From Chryseolinea serpens (GTDB lineage Bacteria > Bacteroidota > Bacteroidia > Cytophagales > Cyclobacteriaceae): a stretch of 64,000 bases of DNA. Within the stretch, counting starts at the first letter, position 1. Each line of letters starts with the position of its first letter. Made by a program: the position numbers and the translations under genes. Where the stretch lies: the NCBI RefSeq assembly GCF_900129725.1, contig NZ_FQWQ01000002.1:1054001-1118000 (forward strand), given 5' to 3'. The notes beneath the pieces were generated by a model. The model made no database searches, had not been told where the DNA came from, and worked only from the letters and a program-made list of their open reading frames with translations. This document shows, one piece after another, positions 1 to 8,252 of this stretch.

Positions 1-1
1 T

Positions 2-1699
2 CCTTCGCGGGTGAGCACGGTGCACCAACAACTGCAGGCCTACATCGCGAACAATAATAAAGTGCGGGAAGATTTCCAGGTGAAAGAATTTGCACTTGAT
101 CCTTTCGCCACGATGGCGCATCGCGACCGCGCTGAAAACGTGCGGGCCTATACGTGGGCCGCTCCTCCACAAGCTGCCATTGTGGGCTCTATGATCATGA
201 GCGTGTTGATCTTGCTCATTGCGTGCTTTAATCTTACGAATACGGCGATTGCCATTTCCTCCAGGAGACTGAAAGAGATCGGCATCCGGAAAGTGATGGG
301 GTCGATGCGGGCGCAACTGGTCTTCCAGTTTCTCGGCGAGACCACGTTCATTTGTCTCCTGGCGCTGGTGGTGGGTCTGGGTTTTGCCGACTTGCTCATC
401 GCGGGGTGGAACCTCATGACGGCAAACCACATTCATCTTGAACCGCATTATTTCAGTAGCCCCGGTTTCCTGGCTTTTCTTTTTGGCGTGTTGTTCTTCA
501 CGGGCCTGCTGGCCGGAAGCTATCCCTCGCTTTATATCAGCCGCTTCAAGCCGGTGACCATTTTGAAAGGCAAGCTCAAGTTTGGGGGCACCAACTATTT
601 TACACGCACGTTGCTGGGGTTACAGTTTGCTATTTCGCTCATCACCATCGTGAGTGCGTTCGGGGTTCTGCAAAATGCGCGCTATCAGCAAAAATATGAT
701 CTGGGTTTTGACGTGCACGGTTCGGTGATCGCCACGGTGAACGATCAAAGCGAGTTCGATACGTATCGCGACGCGTTGCAAAAAAATCCTGAAATACTTT
801 CCCTTGCCGGCGCACGCAGCGGCATCTTCTCGAATCGCGCACACGAACCGGTAAAATACCAATCGCTGCAAGCTGAAGTCGACATCATCGAAGTAGGCGA
901 CAACTACCTGAACACCCTCGGCCTGAAACTTCTGGAGGGCCGCGACTTTATGAAAGACTCCGAGACCGACCAGCGCGAGTCCATCATCATCACCCAAAGG
1001 ATGGCCAACCTCTTCAAGTGGGATAAGCCTTTGGGAAAGGAAATTATCTGGAAGGACACGCTGAAGTTGTATGTCGTGGGCGTGGTGAAGGATGTTTATA
1101 CGCAGGGGCTGTGGCGAGAGATGGAGCCGATGATGATCCGCTATGTGTTGCCGGCGCAATACAACCAGGTGGTGGTGAGCACGAAGGCGGAGAAGGTGTC
1201 GTCGGTCAATGCCTATATGCGGGAGCAGTGGGGTAAGGTTTTTCCGAACCGGTTGTATAACGGCTACATGTTGTCGGCTGAATTGGAACAGACGATTGCC
1301 TTGAACATGAGCATCGTTTATGGCTATGCGTTCCTGGGCGCGATCGCGATGTTGTTTTCGGCAACGGGGTTGTATACGTTGGTGTCGCTGAACATGATCC
1401 GGCGCATGAAGGAGATTGGCATCCGCAAAATTGTCGGGGCGTCGGTGTCGAGCATTATGCGGACGGTGAACCGGGAGTTTATCATCATTCTGACGCTGGC
1501 TTCCGTTGTGGGATCGTGGGCAGGCTTCAATTGGTGCAATACGATCATGAGCACGATCTGGAAATACTACCAGGGCGTGAATGTGTGGACGTTTGTTATT
1601 TCGGTGGGGTTGTTGTTTGTGATCTCTATCGGTACTATTGGTTACAAAGTCTTTAGCGTGGCTACGATGAATCCGGTGAAGAGTTTGCGGGATGAGTAG
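2..1699 (+). CDS. ABC transporter permease, MacB/FtsX type (5' truncated by window edge)
   Basis: This is the C-terminal part of a MacB-like permease; the frame is open to the first base, so the true start lies upstream. Family members in Bacteroidota are about 800 residues with two FtsX domains; 562-565 residues are present here. Two copies of the FtsX signature are visible, RRLKEIGIRKVMGS near residue 83 and RRMKEIGIRKIVGA near residue 465, each followed by membrane segments, with a periplasmic MacB_PCD-like region between them (about residues 220-430). The protein ends NPVKSLRDE, the usual ending of this family. Such permeases work with a separate ATPase to drive transenvelope transport or lipoprotein/peptide efflux; no ATPase is present in the window. 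A second copy of the same family, also truncated, lies at the far end of the window. Confidence 0.93.
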   Translation, partial: PSRVSTVHQQLQAYIANNNKVREDFQVKEFALDPFATMAHRDRAENVRAYTWAAPPQAAIVGSMIMSVLILLIACFNLTNTAIAISSRRLKEIGIRKVMGSMRAQLVFQFLGETTFICLLALVVGLGFADLLIAGWNLMTANHIHLEPHYFSSPGFLAFLFGVLFFTGLLAGSYPSLYISRFKPVTILKGKLKFGGTNYFTRTLLGLQFAISLITIVSAFGVLQNARYQQKYDLGFDVHGSVIATVNDQSEFDTYRDALQKNPEILSLAGARSGIFSNRAHEPVKYQSLQAEVDIIEVGDNYLNTLGLKLLEGRDFMKDSETDQRESIIITQRMANLFKWDKPLGKEIIWKDTLKLYVVGVVKDVYTQGLWREMEPMMIRYVLPAQYNQVVVSTKAEKVSSVNAYMREQWGKVFPNRLYNGYMLSAELEQTIALNMSIVYGYAFLGAIAMLFSATGLYTLVSLNMIRRMKEIGIRKIVGASVSSIMRTVNREFIIILTLASVVGSWAGFNWCNTIMSTIWKYYQGVNVWTFVISVGLLFVISIGTIGYKVFSVATMNPVKSLRDE

Positions 1700-1710
1700 A
1701 CTCACGTCGC

Positions 1711-2236
1711 AGTACTTCGTCATGTCGCAGGCACAAGTTTTCTTAAAGGATGCGCACGTGGTTCAAGACATCCCGAGTTTCGAGAGCACTGAAATCGGAT
1801 AGGCTTCGCACTGAATAAAACGAAACCCGGCAAAACCCGATGGACGAGTCGCCCGATCTTAAATGCAACATCACACAGATGAAGCGAGCTGTCCACGGGG
1901 TCCCTTGAACTCGGGCGAAGCCAGAGGAAGGGCGTACCTGCGGAATGACGTGCGTTGTTGAAGACGCGGAAGTACTTCGTCATGTCGCAGGCACCAGTTT
2001 TTTAAAAGAATGCGCCAGTAGTTCAAGACATCCCGAATTCCGAGAGCACTGAAATCAGATAGGCTTCGCACTGGATAAAACGAAAACCGGCAGAACCCGA
2101 TGGACGGCGTCGCCCGATCTTAAAATACAACATCACACAGATGAAGCGAGCTATCCACGGGATTCCTTGAACTCGGGCGAAGCCAGAGGAAGGGCGTGCC
2201 TGCGGAATGACGTGCGTTGTTGAACGCGTTGAAGCA
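1711..2236. repeat. 260-bp tandem duplication, two copies
   Basis: The block beginning AGTACTTCGTCATGTCGCAG at 1711 starts again at 1971, a period of exactly 260 bp, and the start of a third unit (GAAGCACTTCC) is recognisable near 2230. The copies differ by scattered substitutions and short indels, so the duplication is not recent. Neither copy encodes a convincing protein: reading frames on the minus strand differ between copies. The block fills the whole gap between the permease stop (1699) and the convergent gene ending at 2258. Confidence 0.9.
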
Positions 2237-2257
2237 CTTCCACGCGTCACACTCCAT

Positions 2258-3391
2258 TCAAAACGGGTGGCTCGCGTTATACATCTTCACATACGACAAC
2301 ATCACCGCCGGATCGCGCTTATTCCGGTCCTGTTGAAATTTCGCCAGCAACTCGGGATCGTCCTTAAACAACTCATCCACCGTATACAACTTTACCGGGC
2401 GGATCACTCCTGTTTTCAGATCCAAAACAATAAGATCGAGGTCCTCCGAAGCCGCGGCCGTTCCAATGGCACCAAACCCTCCGGCCCACAGACCTTTTTC
2501 GGTGGCGGTCATGTAGTGATCAAACCAAGCCATATACCGGCCTTCCTCCGTGACGCGGGCAAAGACACCTTTACCCGAATTGACATTATAGAAAAAGGTG
2601 TTAATGAAGACAGACGTGCCGTCACTCACGCCAAAGGGCTCACGCAGTTTCTTTTCCGTGGCCTTGTCGCGTATCAGGAACAAATCGCCTTCCAGCCGCT
2701 GAATGATCGGTATCGCGTTTTGACTCACCGGACTGTTGGAGCGCAACTGTGTGAACTTCTCATAGATGCCCGCGTTGCGTACCATGCTGCGCACGATGTT
2801 GTGGGCGTTGTCGGTGCTGTTCCATTCGGCAGCGGCTTCGTAGAGGGTACCGGGGTTGTTGGGCCAGTCGGACGCGTTGAATTTTGTGATGCAGGTGTTC
2901 AATGCTGTGGCCAGCCGTCTGTCGTGTGCAGCGGTCACGTCCATGCCGCCAGATTCCTGCATGTCGCTGTAGGTGCCCACGGCGCGGAGTCTGCCGCTGT
3001 CGAGGCGGCAGAAGGTGATCTCCACGTCGGCGGTGCCGCGTTCTTTCATTTTGTAGGTGCGCTCGCCGATGCGGAGTTCGTTCATCACGGCGATGATCCG
3101 TTGTTGGCTGGTTTGCTTGGGCGTCATTTGCTTGAAGTAGGTGAGCAAGGCGACGTCGAAAGGTTTGTCGAAGGAGGCATCTACCTGGCGATTGTTCATG
3201 CCCACTTGCGCCATGCCGATATTGTCTTTCACCGCCCGGGCGTCTACCACGCTGTCGATGTAGAACAGGCGGTTGGGAAGCGCGAGAGGTTCGGGTTTGA
3301 GGGTGACGGTGAATTTTTTTTGGGCTTGGGTTTGGAAGGTGATGAAAAGGGTGATGAGGGCCAGGAGGAGGTTCTGAGGTTTGGAGGTCAT
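2258..3391 (-). CDS. Exported protein of unknown function
   Basis: The start at 3391 is chosen because it gives a clean signal peptide (MTSKPQNLLLALITLFITFQ, cleavage likely after QTQAQ); the upstream in-frame extension is proline-rich low-complexity sequence and is not credible as protein. The mature part is about 355 residues, mixed alpha/beta in character, with no membrane segment and no motif I recognise. It contains an acidic stretch EDLDLIVLDLKTG near the C-terminus and ends NASHPF. The protein is probably periplasmic or surface-exposed. It is transcribed alone, convergent with the upstream permease. The sequence is clearly coding (no stops, normal codon use) although the DNA upstream of its start is extremely C-poor on the plus strand. 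Confidence 0.75.
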   Translation of the reverse strand: MTSKPQNLLLALITLFITFQTQAQKKFTVTLKPEPLALPNRLFYIDSVVDARAVKDNIGMAQVGMNNRQVDASFDKPFDVALLTYFKQMTPKQTSQQRIIAVMNELRIGERTYKMKERGTADVEITFCRLDSGRLRAVGTYSDMQESGGMDVTAAHDRRLATALNTCITKFNASDWPNNPGTLYEAAAEWNSTDNAHNIVRSMVRNAGIYEKFTQLRSNSPVSQNAIPIIQRLEGDLFLIRDKATEKKLREPFGVSDGTSVFINTFFYNVNSGKGVFARVTEEGRYMAWFDHYMTATEKGLWAGGFGAIGTAAASEDLDLIVLDLKTGVIRPVKLYTVDELFKDDPELLAKFQQDRNKRDPAVMLSYVKMYNASHPF

Positions 3392-4207
3392 GGGTGGAGA
3401 AGATTTGGTGTAGAAAATATAGTGGGGAAGTTGGAGGTGGGCAAGGGTTGGGGTGGGTTTTTGTATGGGGGGTGGGTTGAAAATGTGGGGGGATGGAATT
3501 GTGGGGTGCTGGTTGACTTTTGGTTTGGTGGAGGGTGGGTTCAAAATTTTTGGTGGTGGGACAGCAACAAAAGGGTGTGGAGTTCAAAATTGATTTTGGG
3601 GTGATGGAATGTTTGGGGGTGTTTGAATTTGGGTTGGGATGGGGATGCCGGTTCATTTTTTTGTGGCGCAAAAATTGGACGTGGGGTGGTGAAATGATTG
3701 GGCGCATTTTGGATTTGGTTGCGTTGAGTGTCGGGTCAAAAACTTGTTGGTGAAGAACACCAACAAGGGCGAGCGGAACACCAACAAGGCGGGCGAGACG
3801 GGCGAATAGTGGTATGTCATTACATAATTTTATACAACGGTGTGGGTGAGGTTAACAGAACAATACCTTGGCAATGTGAAAAGGTTACAGGGTGGGTGAG
3901 TAAAAAAAACTTTTTTTGATTGATGATGGTGTACGTGACTGAACGAATTTGATCAGGTGTTCACGAATTCCGGACAGTACAATTTCGAACAGTGCCCTTC
4001 TAAAACTTCTTTTGCGCTTTTTTGCAACCTTCTTTATGCTTTCTACATCTTTACATCGATTGGCAGCATTTTCGCTAGTGCCCTTTCGCCTACCTGAACG
4101 CTATCGCTTTGTTCGATTATTAACATTTTGCTCATGTAACCATTTCATGGGACGTGAGTAATCTATGCACTTGAAGCAAACTATCCACTTAACACAAATA
4201 AAAAAGT
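3392..4207. other. Non-coding spacer with a G/T-rich, C-depleted tract and a palindrome
   Basis: The first ~340 bases (about 3395-3735) are almost free of C on the plus strand, with many GGG and GGGG runs such as 3464-3476 and 3490-3495. A dispersed palindrome (3743-3767) follows. The rest, 3800-4207, is AT-richer and ends immediately before the start at 4208. Short open frames here lack any protein-like composition. I see no tRNA or known riboswitch. Confidence 0.7.
3743..3767. repeat. Dispersed palindrome, copy 1 (family A hairpin)
   Basis: Arms CTTGTTGGTG and CACCAACAAG flank AAGAA. A half copy (AACACCAACAAGG) follows at about 3776. The same hairpin occurs at 4843, 4918, 5050, 5215 and 7580. 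Confidence 0.9.
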
Positions 4208-4822
4208 ATGATGAGCAAATTCAAATTTCTTTTGAGCGTTGTCGGCCTCTTCAGTGTCATGATGGCAACCGGTCAGGCGACGACGGCTGTTACCGTTAAA
4301 GGTACCCCCTACCTGCATGAAGCTTACCAGGATGGAGTGGTTTATTATGGCGATAAGAGTTTGACCGTTCCGGTTCGCTATAATGCTTTTCAGGACCTGA
4401 TCGAGTATCAGCAAAATGGAAAAGCGCTGGTACTGGATCCCAAACTCACGATCAAAAAAGTACAGCTCGGCAGTACCGTCTTCGTTCCCCAAGCATTCGA
4501 CAAGAAACTCGGCTACTTTATGCTGTTAGACAGCGGCAAGATGTCGTTGTATGTCAAGAAGAAGATCACGCTTCTTCCCGGCAGAAAGGGCGGCGCACTG
4601 GACGGCAGCGACCAAGCCCCCGAATACAAACCTTCACCGGATGAATTCTTTGTTAAGATCGGCGAGGGTCAATTGCAGGAAGTGGGCACTATCAAATCGT
4701 TCGTTTCGGGCTTGCCTGACAAACAAGAAGAGATAGCGGCTTTTGCGAAGAAGGAGAAGATCTCGCCGAAGAAAGAGAAGGAGATGCTGCAGTTGGTGCA
4801 GTATTATAATTCGCTACAATAA
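4208..4822 (+). CDS. Exported protein of unknown function
   Basis: 204 residues with an N-terminal signal peptide (MSKFKFLLSVVGLFSVMMAT, cleavage near GQA); the second Met at 4211 is an equally good start. The mature protein contains a beta-rich N-terminal part (PYLHEAYQDGVVYYGDKSL, PVRYNAFQDLIEYQQNGK), a central segment with KIGEGQLQEVGTIKSF, and a lysine/glutamate-rich helical tail. The pattern of a single soluble domain after a signal peptide suggests a periplasmic or surface protein of the type often annotated as hypothetical in Cytophagales. No catalytic motif is visible. The stop codon is followed 20 bases later by a family A palindrome that could end the transcript. Confidence 0.75.
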   Translation: MMSKFKFLLSVVGLFSVMMATGQATTAVTVKGTPYLHEAYQDGVVYYGDKSLTVPVRYNAFQDLIEYQQNGKALVLDPKLTIKKVQLGSTVFVPQAFDKKLGYFMLLDSGKMSLYVKKKITLLPGRKGGALDGSDQAPEYKPSPDEFFVKIGEGQLQEVGTIKSFVSGLPDKQEEIAAFAKKEKISPKKEKEMLQLVQYYNSLQ

Positions 4823-4842
4823 TTGCAATGTCTGGCAGCTGA

Positions 4843-4867
4843 CTTGTTGGTGAAGAACACCAACAAG
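4843..4867. repeat. Family A hairpin, copy 2
   Basis: Same sequence as copy 1 (CTTGTTGGTG, AAGAA, CACCAACAAG), 20 nt after the stop of the gene ending at 4822. Confidence 0.9.
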
Positions 4868-4910
4868 GGCGATTGGGTGATTGGTATTAATAAAACAACA
4901 ACAAATCCCC

Positions 4911-5183
4911 CACCGCCGTTGTTGGTGTTCTTCACCAACAACATTTCGGGCGTGTGGCATTGAATTGACGTGCGTTAACAAGTTGGTGGGCCAACAGGCA
5001 CGATATCCATAAAAATAAAAAGCCACCCGTTAAACAGGCGGCCACCGCCGTTGTTGGTGTTCTTCACCAACAACATTTCGGGGCGTGTGTCATTGAATTG
5101 GCGTGCGCTAACAAGTTGGTGAGCCAACAGGCACGATGTGCATAAAAATAAAAAAGCCACCCGTTAAACAGGTGGCTTTTTTT
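4911..5183. repeat. 132-bp tandem repeat containing family A hairpins
   Basis: A unit starting CACCGCCGTTGTTGG at 4911 recurs at 5043. Each unit carries one family A hairpin in the orientation GTTGTTGGTG/TTCTT/CACCAACAAC (4918-4942 and 5050-5074), a second imperfect hairpin (AAGTTGGTGgGCCAACAG) and the sequence AAAAAGCCACCCGTTAAACAGG. The last of these forms a terminator in copy 2 (see 5151-5183). In copy 1 the stem is GCC...GGC(GG), still pairing but without the T-run. Confidence 0.88.
5149..5183. terminator. Bidirectional intrinsic terminator
   Basis: A-run, stem GCCACC (5156-5161), nine-base loop, stem GGTGGC (5171-5176) and a run of seven T. It can terminate rightward transcription from the 4208 gene and leftward transcription from the helicase gene, whose stop is at 5260. 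Confidence 0.8.
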
Positions 5184-5214
5184 ATTTCCAGTGATATTCC
5201 AAGAACGTCAACCC

Positions 5215-5239
5215 TGTTGTTGGCGTTCCGCCAACAACA
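5215..5239. repeat. Family A hairpin, diverged copy 5
   Basis: Arms TGTTGTTGGCG and CGCCAACAACA around TTC. Compared with other copies, T-A in the stem is replaced by C-G on both arms, a compensatory change. It lies 21 nt beyond the helicase stop codon. Confidence 0.85.
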
Positions 5240-5259
5240 CTTTTTCGGCTTCACATCAC

Positions 5260-6984
5260 TCAATATCGCTTCCGCTTTTGGTCAGCGTATTTATTATTGC
5301 TCTTCTTTGCATAACCCCCCGTCGAAGGCTTCCCGCGTTTATAATCGCGGCTACCGCCTTCGCGGCCGCCACCGTCTTTGCGTTCCGTTACCTCCACACG
5401 TACCTGGCGTCCTTTATATTCAATGCCTTGGAAGCCATTGACGATGTCGTTCACTTTTTCTTTCTCTACTTCAAAGAAAGAATAAGCGCCTTTCAATTCA
5501 ATGCGGCCGATGTGTTGTTTGGTCACGCCGCTGGTTTCGTCGATCAGGGCGAGCATGTCGCCTTTTTCCATGCCGTCCATTTTGCCGAGGTTGATGAAGA
5601 AGCGGCTGCCGGTGATGTAGCGTTCGCCTTCGCCATCGCTGCTGCTGCGGCCACGGTCGTCCTGGTTCAGGTCGGGGGCGTTGCGGTAGTAGTCGAGGAA
5701 GCGGTTAAATTCGATGGAAGCAAAGCGCTTGATCAACTCGGGTTTGGTCAGGTCTTTCAGCTCTTCGTATACGGCGGGCAAAAATTCGGCGATCTCTTCT
5801 TCGTTGACTTTTACCTCGCGCACTTTGTGCATAAGGGCCAGCAATTGTTTCTGGCATACGTTGGCGCCCGTGGGCACCATCATGCGCTTGAAGGGTGATT
5901 TCAATGTTTTTTCGATCTGCTTCACTTTGCCCAACTCGCGGCGCGTGATCATGGCGATGCTGATACCCTTCTTGCCGGCGCGGGCTGTGCGACCGCTGCG
6001 GTGGGTATAGAATTCCATTTCATCGGGGATGTTCATGTGGATCACGTGTGTGATGTCTTCCACGTCGATGCCGCGGGCGGCTACGTCGGTGGCCACCAGG
6101 ATCTGGAGGGTGCGCGAGCGGAACTTCATCATCACGCGGTCGCGCTGCTGTTGGGTGAGGTCACCGTGCAGGGCGTCGGCGTTGTAGCTGTCCTTCATCA
6201 ACATTTCGGCGATGCGCTGGGTGTCGATGCGGGTGCGGCAGAAGATGAGGCCGAAAATGTCGGGGTTGTCGTCGAGGATGCGTTTCAGGGCGGGGTATTT
6301 GTCGCGCTCCTGCACCATCACATAGTTGTGCTCGATGTTTACGTTGCCGGTGTTTTGCTCGCCTACGGTCAGCTCGAAAGGATCGCTCATGTAGTTCTTC
6401 ATGATCGACTTCACTTCGCGGGGCATGGTGGCGGAGAACAACCAGGTGTTCTTGGTGTCGGGGGTGAAGGAAAGGATCTTGTCGAGGTCTTCCTTAAAGC
6501 CCATGTTCAGCATTTCGTCGGCTTCGTCCAGCACTACATATTGAATGGTGCTGAGGTTGATGGCCTTGCGGTCGATGAGGTCGATGAGGCGGCCGGGGGT
6601 GGCCACGATGATCTGGGCTCCTTTTTTCACTTTGCGTATTTGCTCACTGATGCTGGAGCCACCGTATACGGCTACGATATTAAAGGCCTTGAACTTTTCG
6701 GAGAAATTTTCGAGGTCGTTAGCAATCTGCAAGCCCAACTCACGGGTGGGTGCCAGTACTAAAGCCTGTGTATCGCGACGGGCGTCGTCCACTAAATCAA
6801 GCAGGGGCAGACCAAACGCGGCAGTCTTGCCGGTTCCGGTTTGTGCGAGACCTACAAAATCACGGTTTCCATTTAATAAGACAGGGATAGCTTTTTCCTG
6901 TATGGGAGTGGGGGTTTCAAAGCCGATTTGCAGCACCGACTCTACCAATCCCTTGGACAGGCCCAAGGATTCAAAAGATTTCAT
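5260..6984 (-). CDS. DEAD-box ATP-dependent RNA helicase (DeaD/CshA type) with DbpA-like RNA-binding domain
   Basis: The 574-residue protein has all the DEAD-box motifs: Q motif (GFETPTPIQ), motif I AQTGTGKT near residue 47, PTRELGLQ, TPGRL, DEAD, SAT, and motif VI HRSGRTARAG near residue 325. These unwind short RNA duplexes at the cost of ATP. Around residues 450-530 lies a DbpA-type RNA-recognition domain (RFFINLGKMDGM...), followed by a basic, Gly/Arg/Lys-rich tail ending KRKRY. This architecture is that of cold-shock and ribosome-assembly helicases. The gene stands alone, with its start at 6984 just downstream of the tRNA-promoter region on the opposite strand. The exact cellular target (ribosome biogenesis or mRNA decay) cannot be read from the sequence. 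Confidence 0.95.
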   Translation of the reverse strand: MKSFESLGLSKGLVESVLQIGFETPTPIQEKAIPVLLNGNRDFVGLAQTGTGKTAAFGLPLLDLVDDARRDTQALVLAPTRELGLQIANDLENFSEKFKAFNIVAVYGGSSISEQIRKVKKGAQIIVATPGRLIDLIDRKAINLSTIQYVVLDEADEMLNMGFKEDLDKILSFTPDTKNTWLFSATMPREVKSIMKNYMSDPFELTVGEQNTGNVNIEHNYVMVQERDKYPALKRILDDNPDIFGLIFCRTRIDTQRIAEMLMKDSYNADALHGDLTQQQRDRVMMKFRSRTLQILVATDVAARGIDVEDITHVIHMNIPDEMEFYTHRSGRTARAGKKGISIAMITRRELGKVKQIEKTLKSPFKRMMVPTGANVCQKQLLALMHKVREVKVNEEEIAEFLPAVYEELKDLTKPELIKRFASIEFNRFLDYYRNAPDLNQDDRGRSSSDGEGERYITGSRFFINLGKMDGMEKGDMLALIDETSGVTKQHIGRIELKGAYSFFEVEKEKVNDIVNGFQGIEYKGRQVRVEVTERKDGGGREGGSRDYKRGKPSTGGYAKKSNNKYADQKRKRY

Positions 6985-7126
6985 TAAAGATTAATTAAGG
7001 GGCAAAGGTACGCTAATTTAACCAGATAACCTGTCGGCACCGCAAACGGGAGGCTTTGGGGGGCGGGGGCGCAATAATATGGGGCGGAGGCTATTTTCTT
7101 CGATAGAAAGCTGTGTTAAATTTATG

Positions 7127-7156
7127 TTGACAATTAAGAGAACTCAATTATCTTTG
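7127..7156 (+). promoter_or_regulatory. Bacteroidota-type promoter of the tRNA-Ala gene
   Basis: TTG at 7127-7129 and TATCTTTG at 7149-7156 match the -33 TTTG-like and -7 TAnnTTTG elements recognised by the Bacteroidota primary sigma factor, with a 19-bp spacer. The predicted start is a few bases before the tRNA at 7169. Confidence 0.75.
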
Positions 7157-7168
7157 CCGTCCTATTTA

Positions 7169-7242
7169 GGGGGATTAGCTCAGCTGGCTAGAGCGTGACG
7201 CTGGCAGTGTCAAGGTCATCGGTTCGACTCCGATATTCTCCA
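7169..7242 (+). tRNA. tRNA-Ala (anticodon GGC)
   Basis: All four arms fold: acceptor GGGGGAT/ATTCTCC, D-arm GCTC/GAGC, anticodon stem TGACG/TGTCA with loop CTGGCAG (anticodon GGC at 7203-7205), and T-arm ATCGG/CCGAT with TTCGACT loop. The G3-U70 wobble that identifies alanine tRNAs is present, and the discriminator is A (7242). The 3' CCA is not encoded. Confidence 0.95.
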
Positions 7243-7251
7243 CTAAATATG

Positions 7252-7283
7252 TAAGCCGGACTTTTTGGTCCGGCTTTTTTATT
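7252..7283 (+). terminator. Intrinsic terminator of the tRNA gene
   Basis: AAGCCGGAC and GTCCGGCTT flank a TTTTTG-type loop, followed by a T-run, ten bases after the tRNA. Confidence 0.88.
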
Positions 7284-7442
7284 TTGGAGATGGTTTTGGA
7301 GGATCACAAATCTTTAGAGACAACGTTTGCGAATGAATTAGCACGCCGCTGAACGTGTGTCGTTGCATCACCAGAATCAAAGGCGCTAATGTGCGCCAGA
7401 ACGTTGGAAGTTCGATGTTTTCTTTCCTGTGGCGCTAGAGAA

Positions 7443-7505
7443 GCAACTTTTGTTGCCTGCCCCCAGTTTCACTGGGGGTTATGATGGGGAAACCCCTACG
7501 GGGTT
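7443..7505. repeat. Multi-hairpin repeat, half copy (family B)
   Basis: GCAAC/TTTT/GTTGC (7443-7456) is followed by CCCCC-AGTTTCACT-GGGGG (7460-7478), TTATGATGGGG, and AACCCC-TA-CGGGGTT (7491-7505). The last two hairpins match the right half of the 250-bp elements at 50058 and 50909. Confidence 0.85.
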
Positions 7506-7579
7506 ATGTTTTAGATCTTTTCGGGCGTTGCCCACAAAATCATATTTGATATTTTTTTTGCGCGCAATCGCCACGCGCC

Positions 7580-7604
7580 TTTGTTGGTGTTCTTCACCAA
7601 CAAA
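7580..7604. repeat. Family A hairpin, copy 6
   Basis: Arms TTTGTTGGTG and CACCAACAAA around TTCTT; the outermost pair is T-A here, C-G or G-C in the other copies. Confidence 0.9.
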
Positions 7605-7654
7605 TTTCTGGCGTCACCCATTAAATCTTCCCTTCATTTCTTCGGGCACCAGTC

Positions 7655-8122
7655 CTATTTCACTACCGCACTGCCCGAAGCCTTCGCCGCCATTTCCTTA
7701 ATATGTTTACGCGCAGAGAAAACGTTTTCATATGCGGCCTGTATCACGTGGTCGGTGTCCAGCAGGTAGGTGGTGCGTTTGGTGAAGAAGTCCATGAAGG
7801 GGGGTGTGGTGTCGTAGAGTTTGGAGATTTTTCCGTCGGGGTCTGAGAGGAGATCGAAGGGGAGTTTGAGGGCCTCTTTAAAGCGGAGGTGCGTGGGGAT
7901 GTCGTCGCGGCTGATGCCGAGGATGGTGATGTTGAGGCCTTCGAAGAGGTCGAAGGTGTCGCGGAAGCCGCAGGCTTCGTTGGTGCAGCCGGTGGAGAAA
8001 TCCTTGGGATAGAAATAGAGGATGCAGGGTTTTCGGTTTAGGTCGGTGTTGAGGGAGAAGGTTTTTCCGGTGGTGGAGGCGAGGGTGAAATCGGGGGCTT
8101 TTTGGCCGGGTGTTAGTGCCAT
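7655..8122 (-). CDS. bcp: Thioredoxin-dependent peroxiredoxin, BCP/PrxQ type
   Basis: A 155-residue AhpC/TSA-family protein without signal peptide, so cytoplasmic. The active-site segment FYPKDFSTGCTNEACGFRD contains the peroxidatic Cys46 and, five residues on, the resolving Cys51; this CxxxxC arrangement defines the BCP/PrxQ subgroup, which reduces hydrogen peroxide and organic hydroperoxides using thioredoxin. The rest of the fold (LGISRDDIPTHLRFKEALKLPFDLLSDPDG) is typical. Length is normal for the family. The gene stands alone between the tRNA spacer and the LytTR operon; no OxyR-type regulator is next to it. Confidence 0.93.
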   Translation of the reverse strand: MALTPGQKAPDFTLASTTGKTFSLNTDLNRKPCILYFYPKDFSTGCTNEACGFRDTFDLFEGLNITILGISRDDIPTHLRFKEALKLPFDLLSDPDGKISKLYDTTPPFMDFFTKRTTYLLDTDHVIQAAYENVFSARKHIKEMAAKASGSAVVK

Positions 8123-8204
8123 GAGTTTGCTTTTATAATGTGCCTTAATTTACGTAGAAAGGTGGGGCGGTGGATTGCGCGTGGCGGGATTTCATATTGA
8201 ACCG

Positions 8205-8236
8205 CCCTCCTTCGCTAAAGCTTCGGCGGGCAAGCA
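8205..8236. repeat. Dispersed CTTCGCTAAAGCTTCGG element
   Basis: CCCTCCTTCGCTAAAGCTTCGGCGGGCAAGC-type sequence just beyond the stop (8253) of the LytTR regulator gene. Related copies lie at 33902-33985 (three units) and, inverted, at 23600-23634. CCGCC...GGCGG can pair to form a stem. Confidence 0.8.
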
Positions 8237-8252
8237 AAGGAACTTCGCTCCT

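Larger units (their letters stand above)
7283..7654. other. Non-coding spacer with double-hairpin repeat
   Basis: The spacer between tRNA-Ala and the peroxiredoxin gene has no credible open frame. It holds a half copy of the multi-hairpin repeat (7460-7505) and a family A hairpin (7580-7604), which sits 50 nt beyond the peroxiredoxin stop. Confidence 0.7.

Noticed and set aside
1711-2250. Short minus-strand open frames in the 260-bp duplication
   Set aside because: Frames differ between the two copies and contain no conserved protein pattern.
3949-4161. 70-codon open frame in the spacer before the 4208 gene
   Set aside because: No conserved features and AT-rich leader; looks like chance.
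4814-5160. Two overlapping short open frames inside the tandem repeat (MAFYFYGYRACW and MAFLFLCTSCLL)
   Set aside because: They are copies of the same repeat on the minus strand and contain hairpin arms; translation is not supported.
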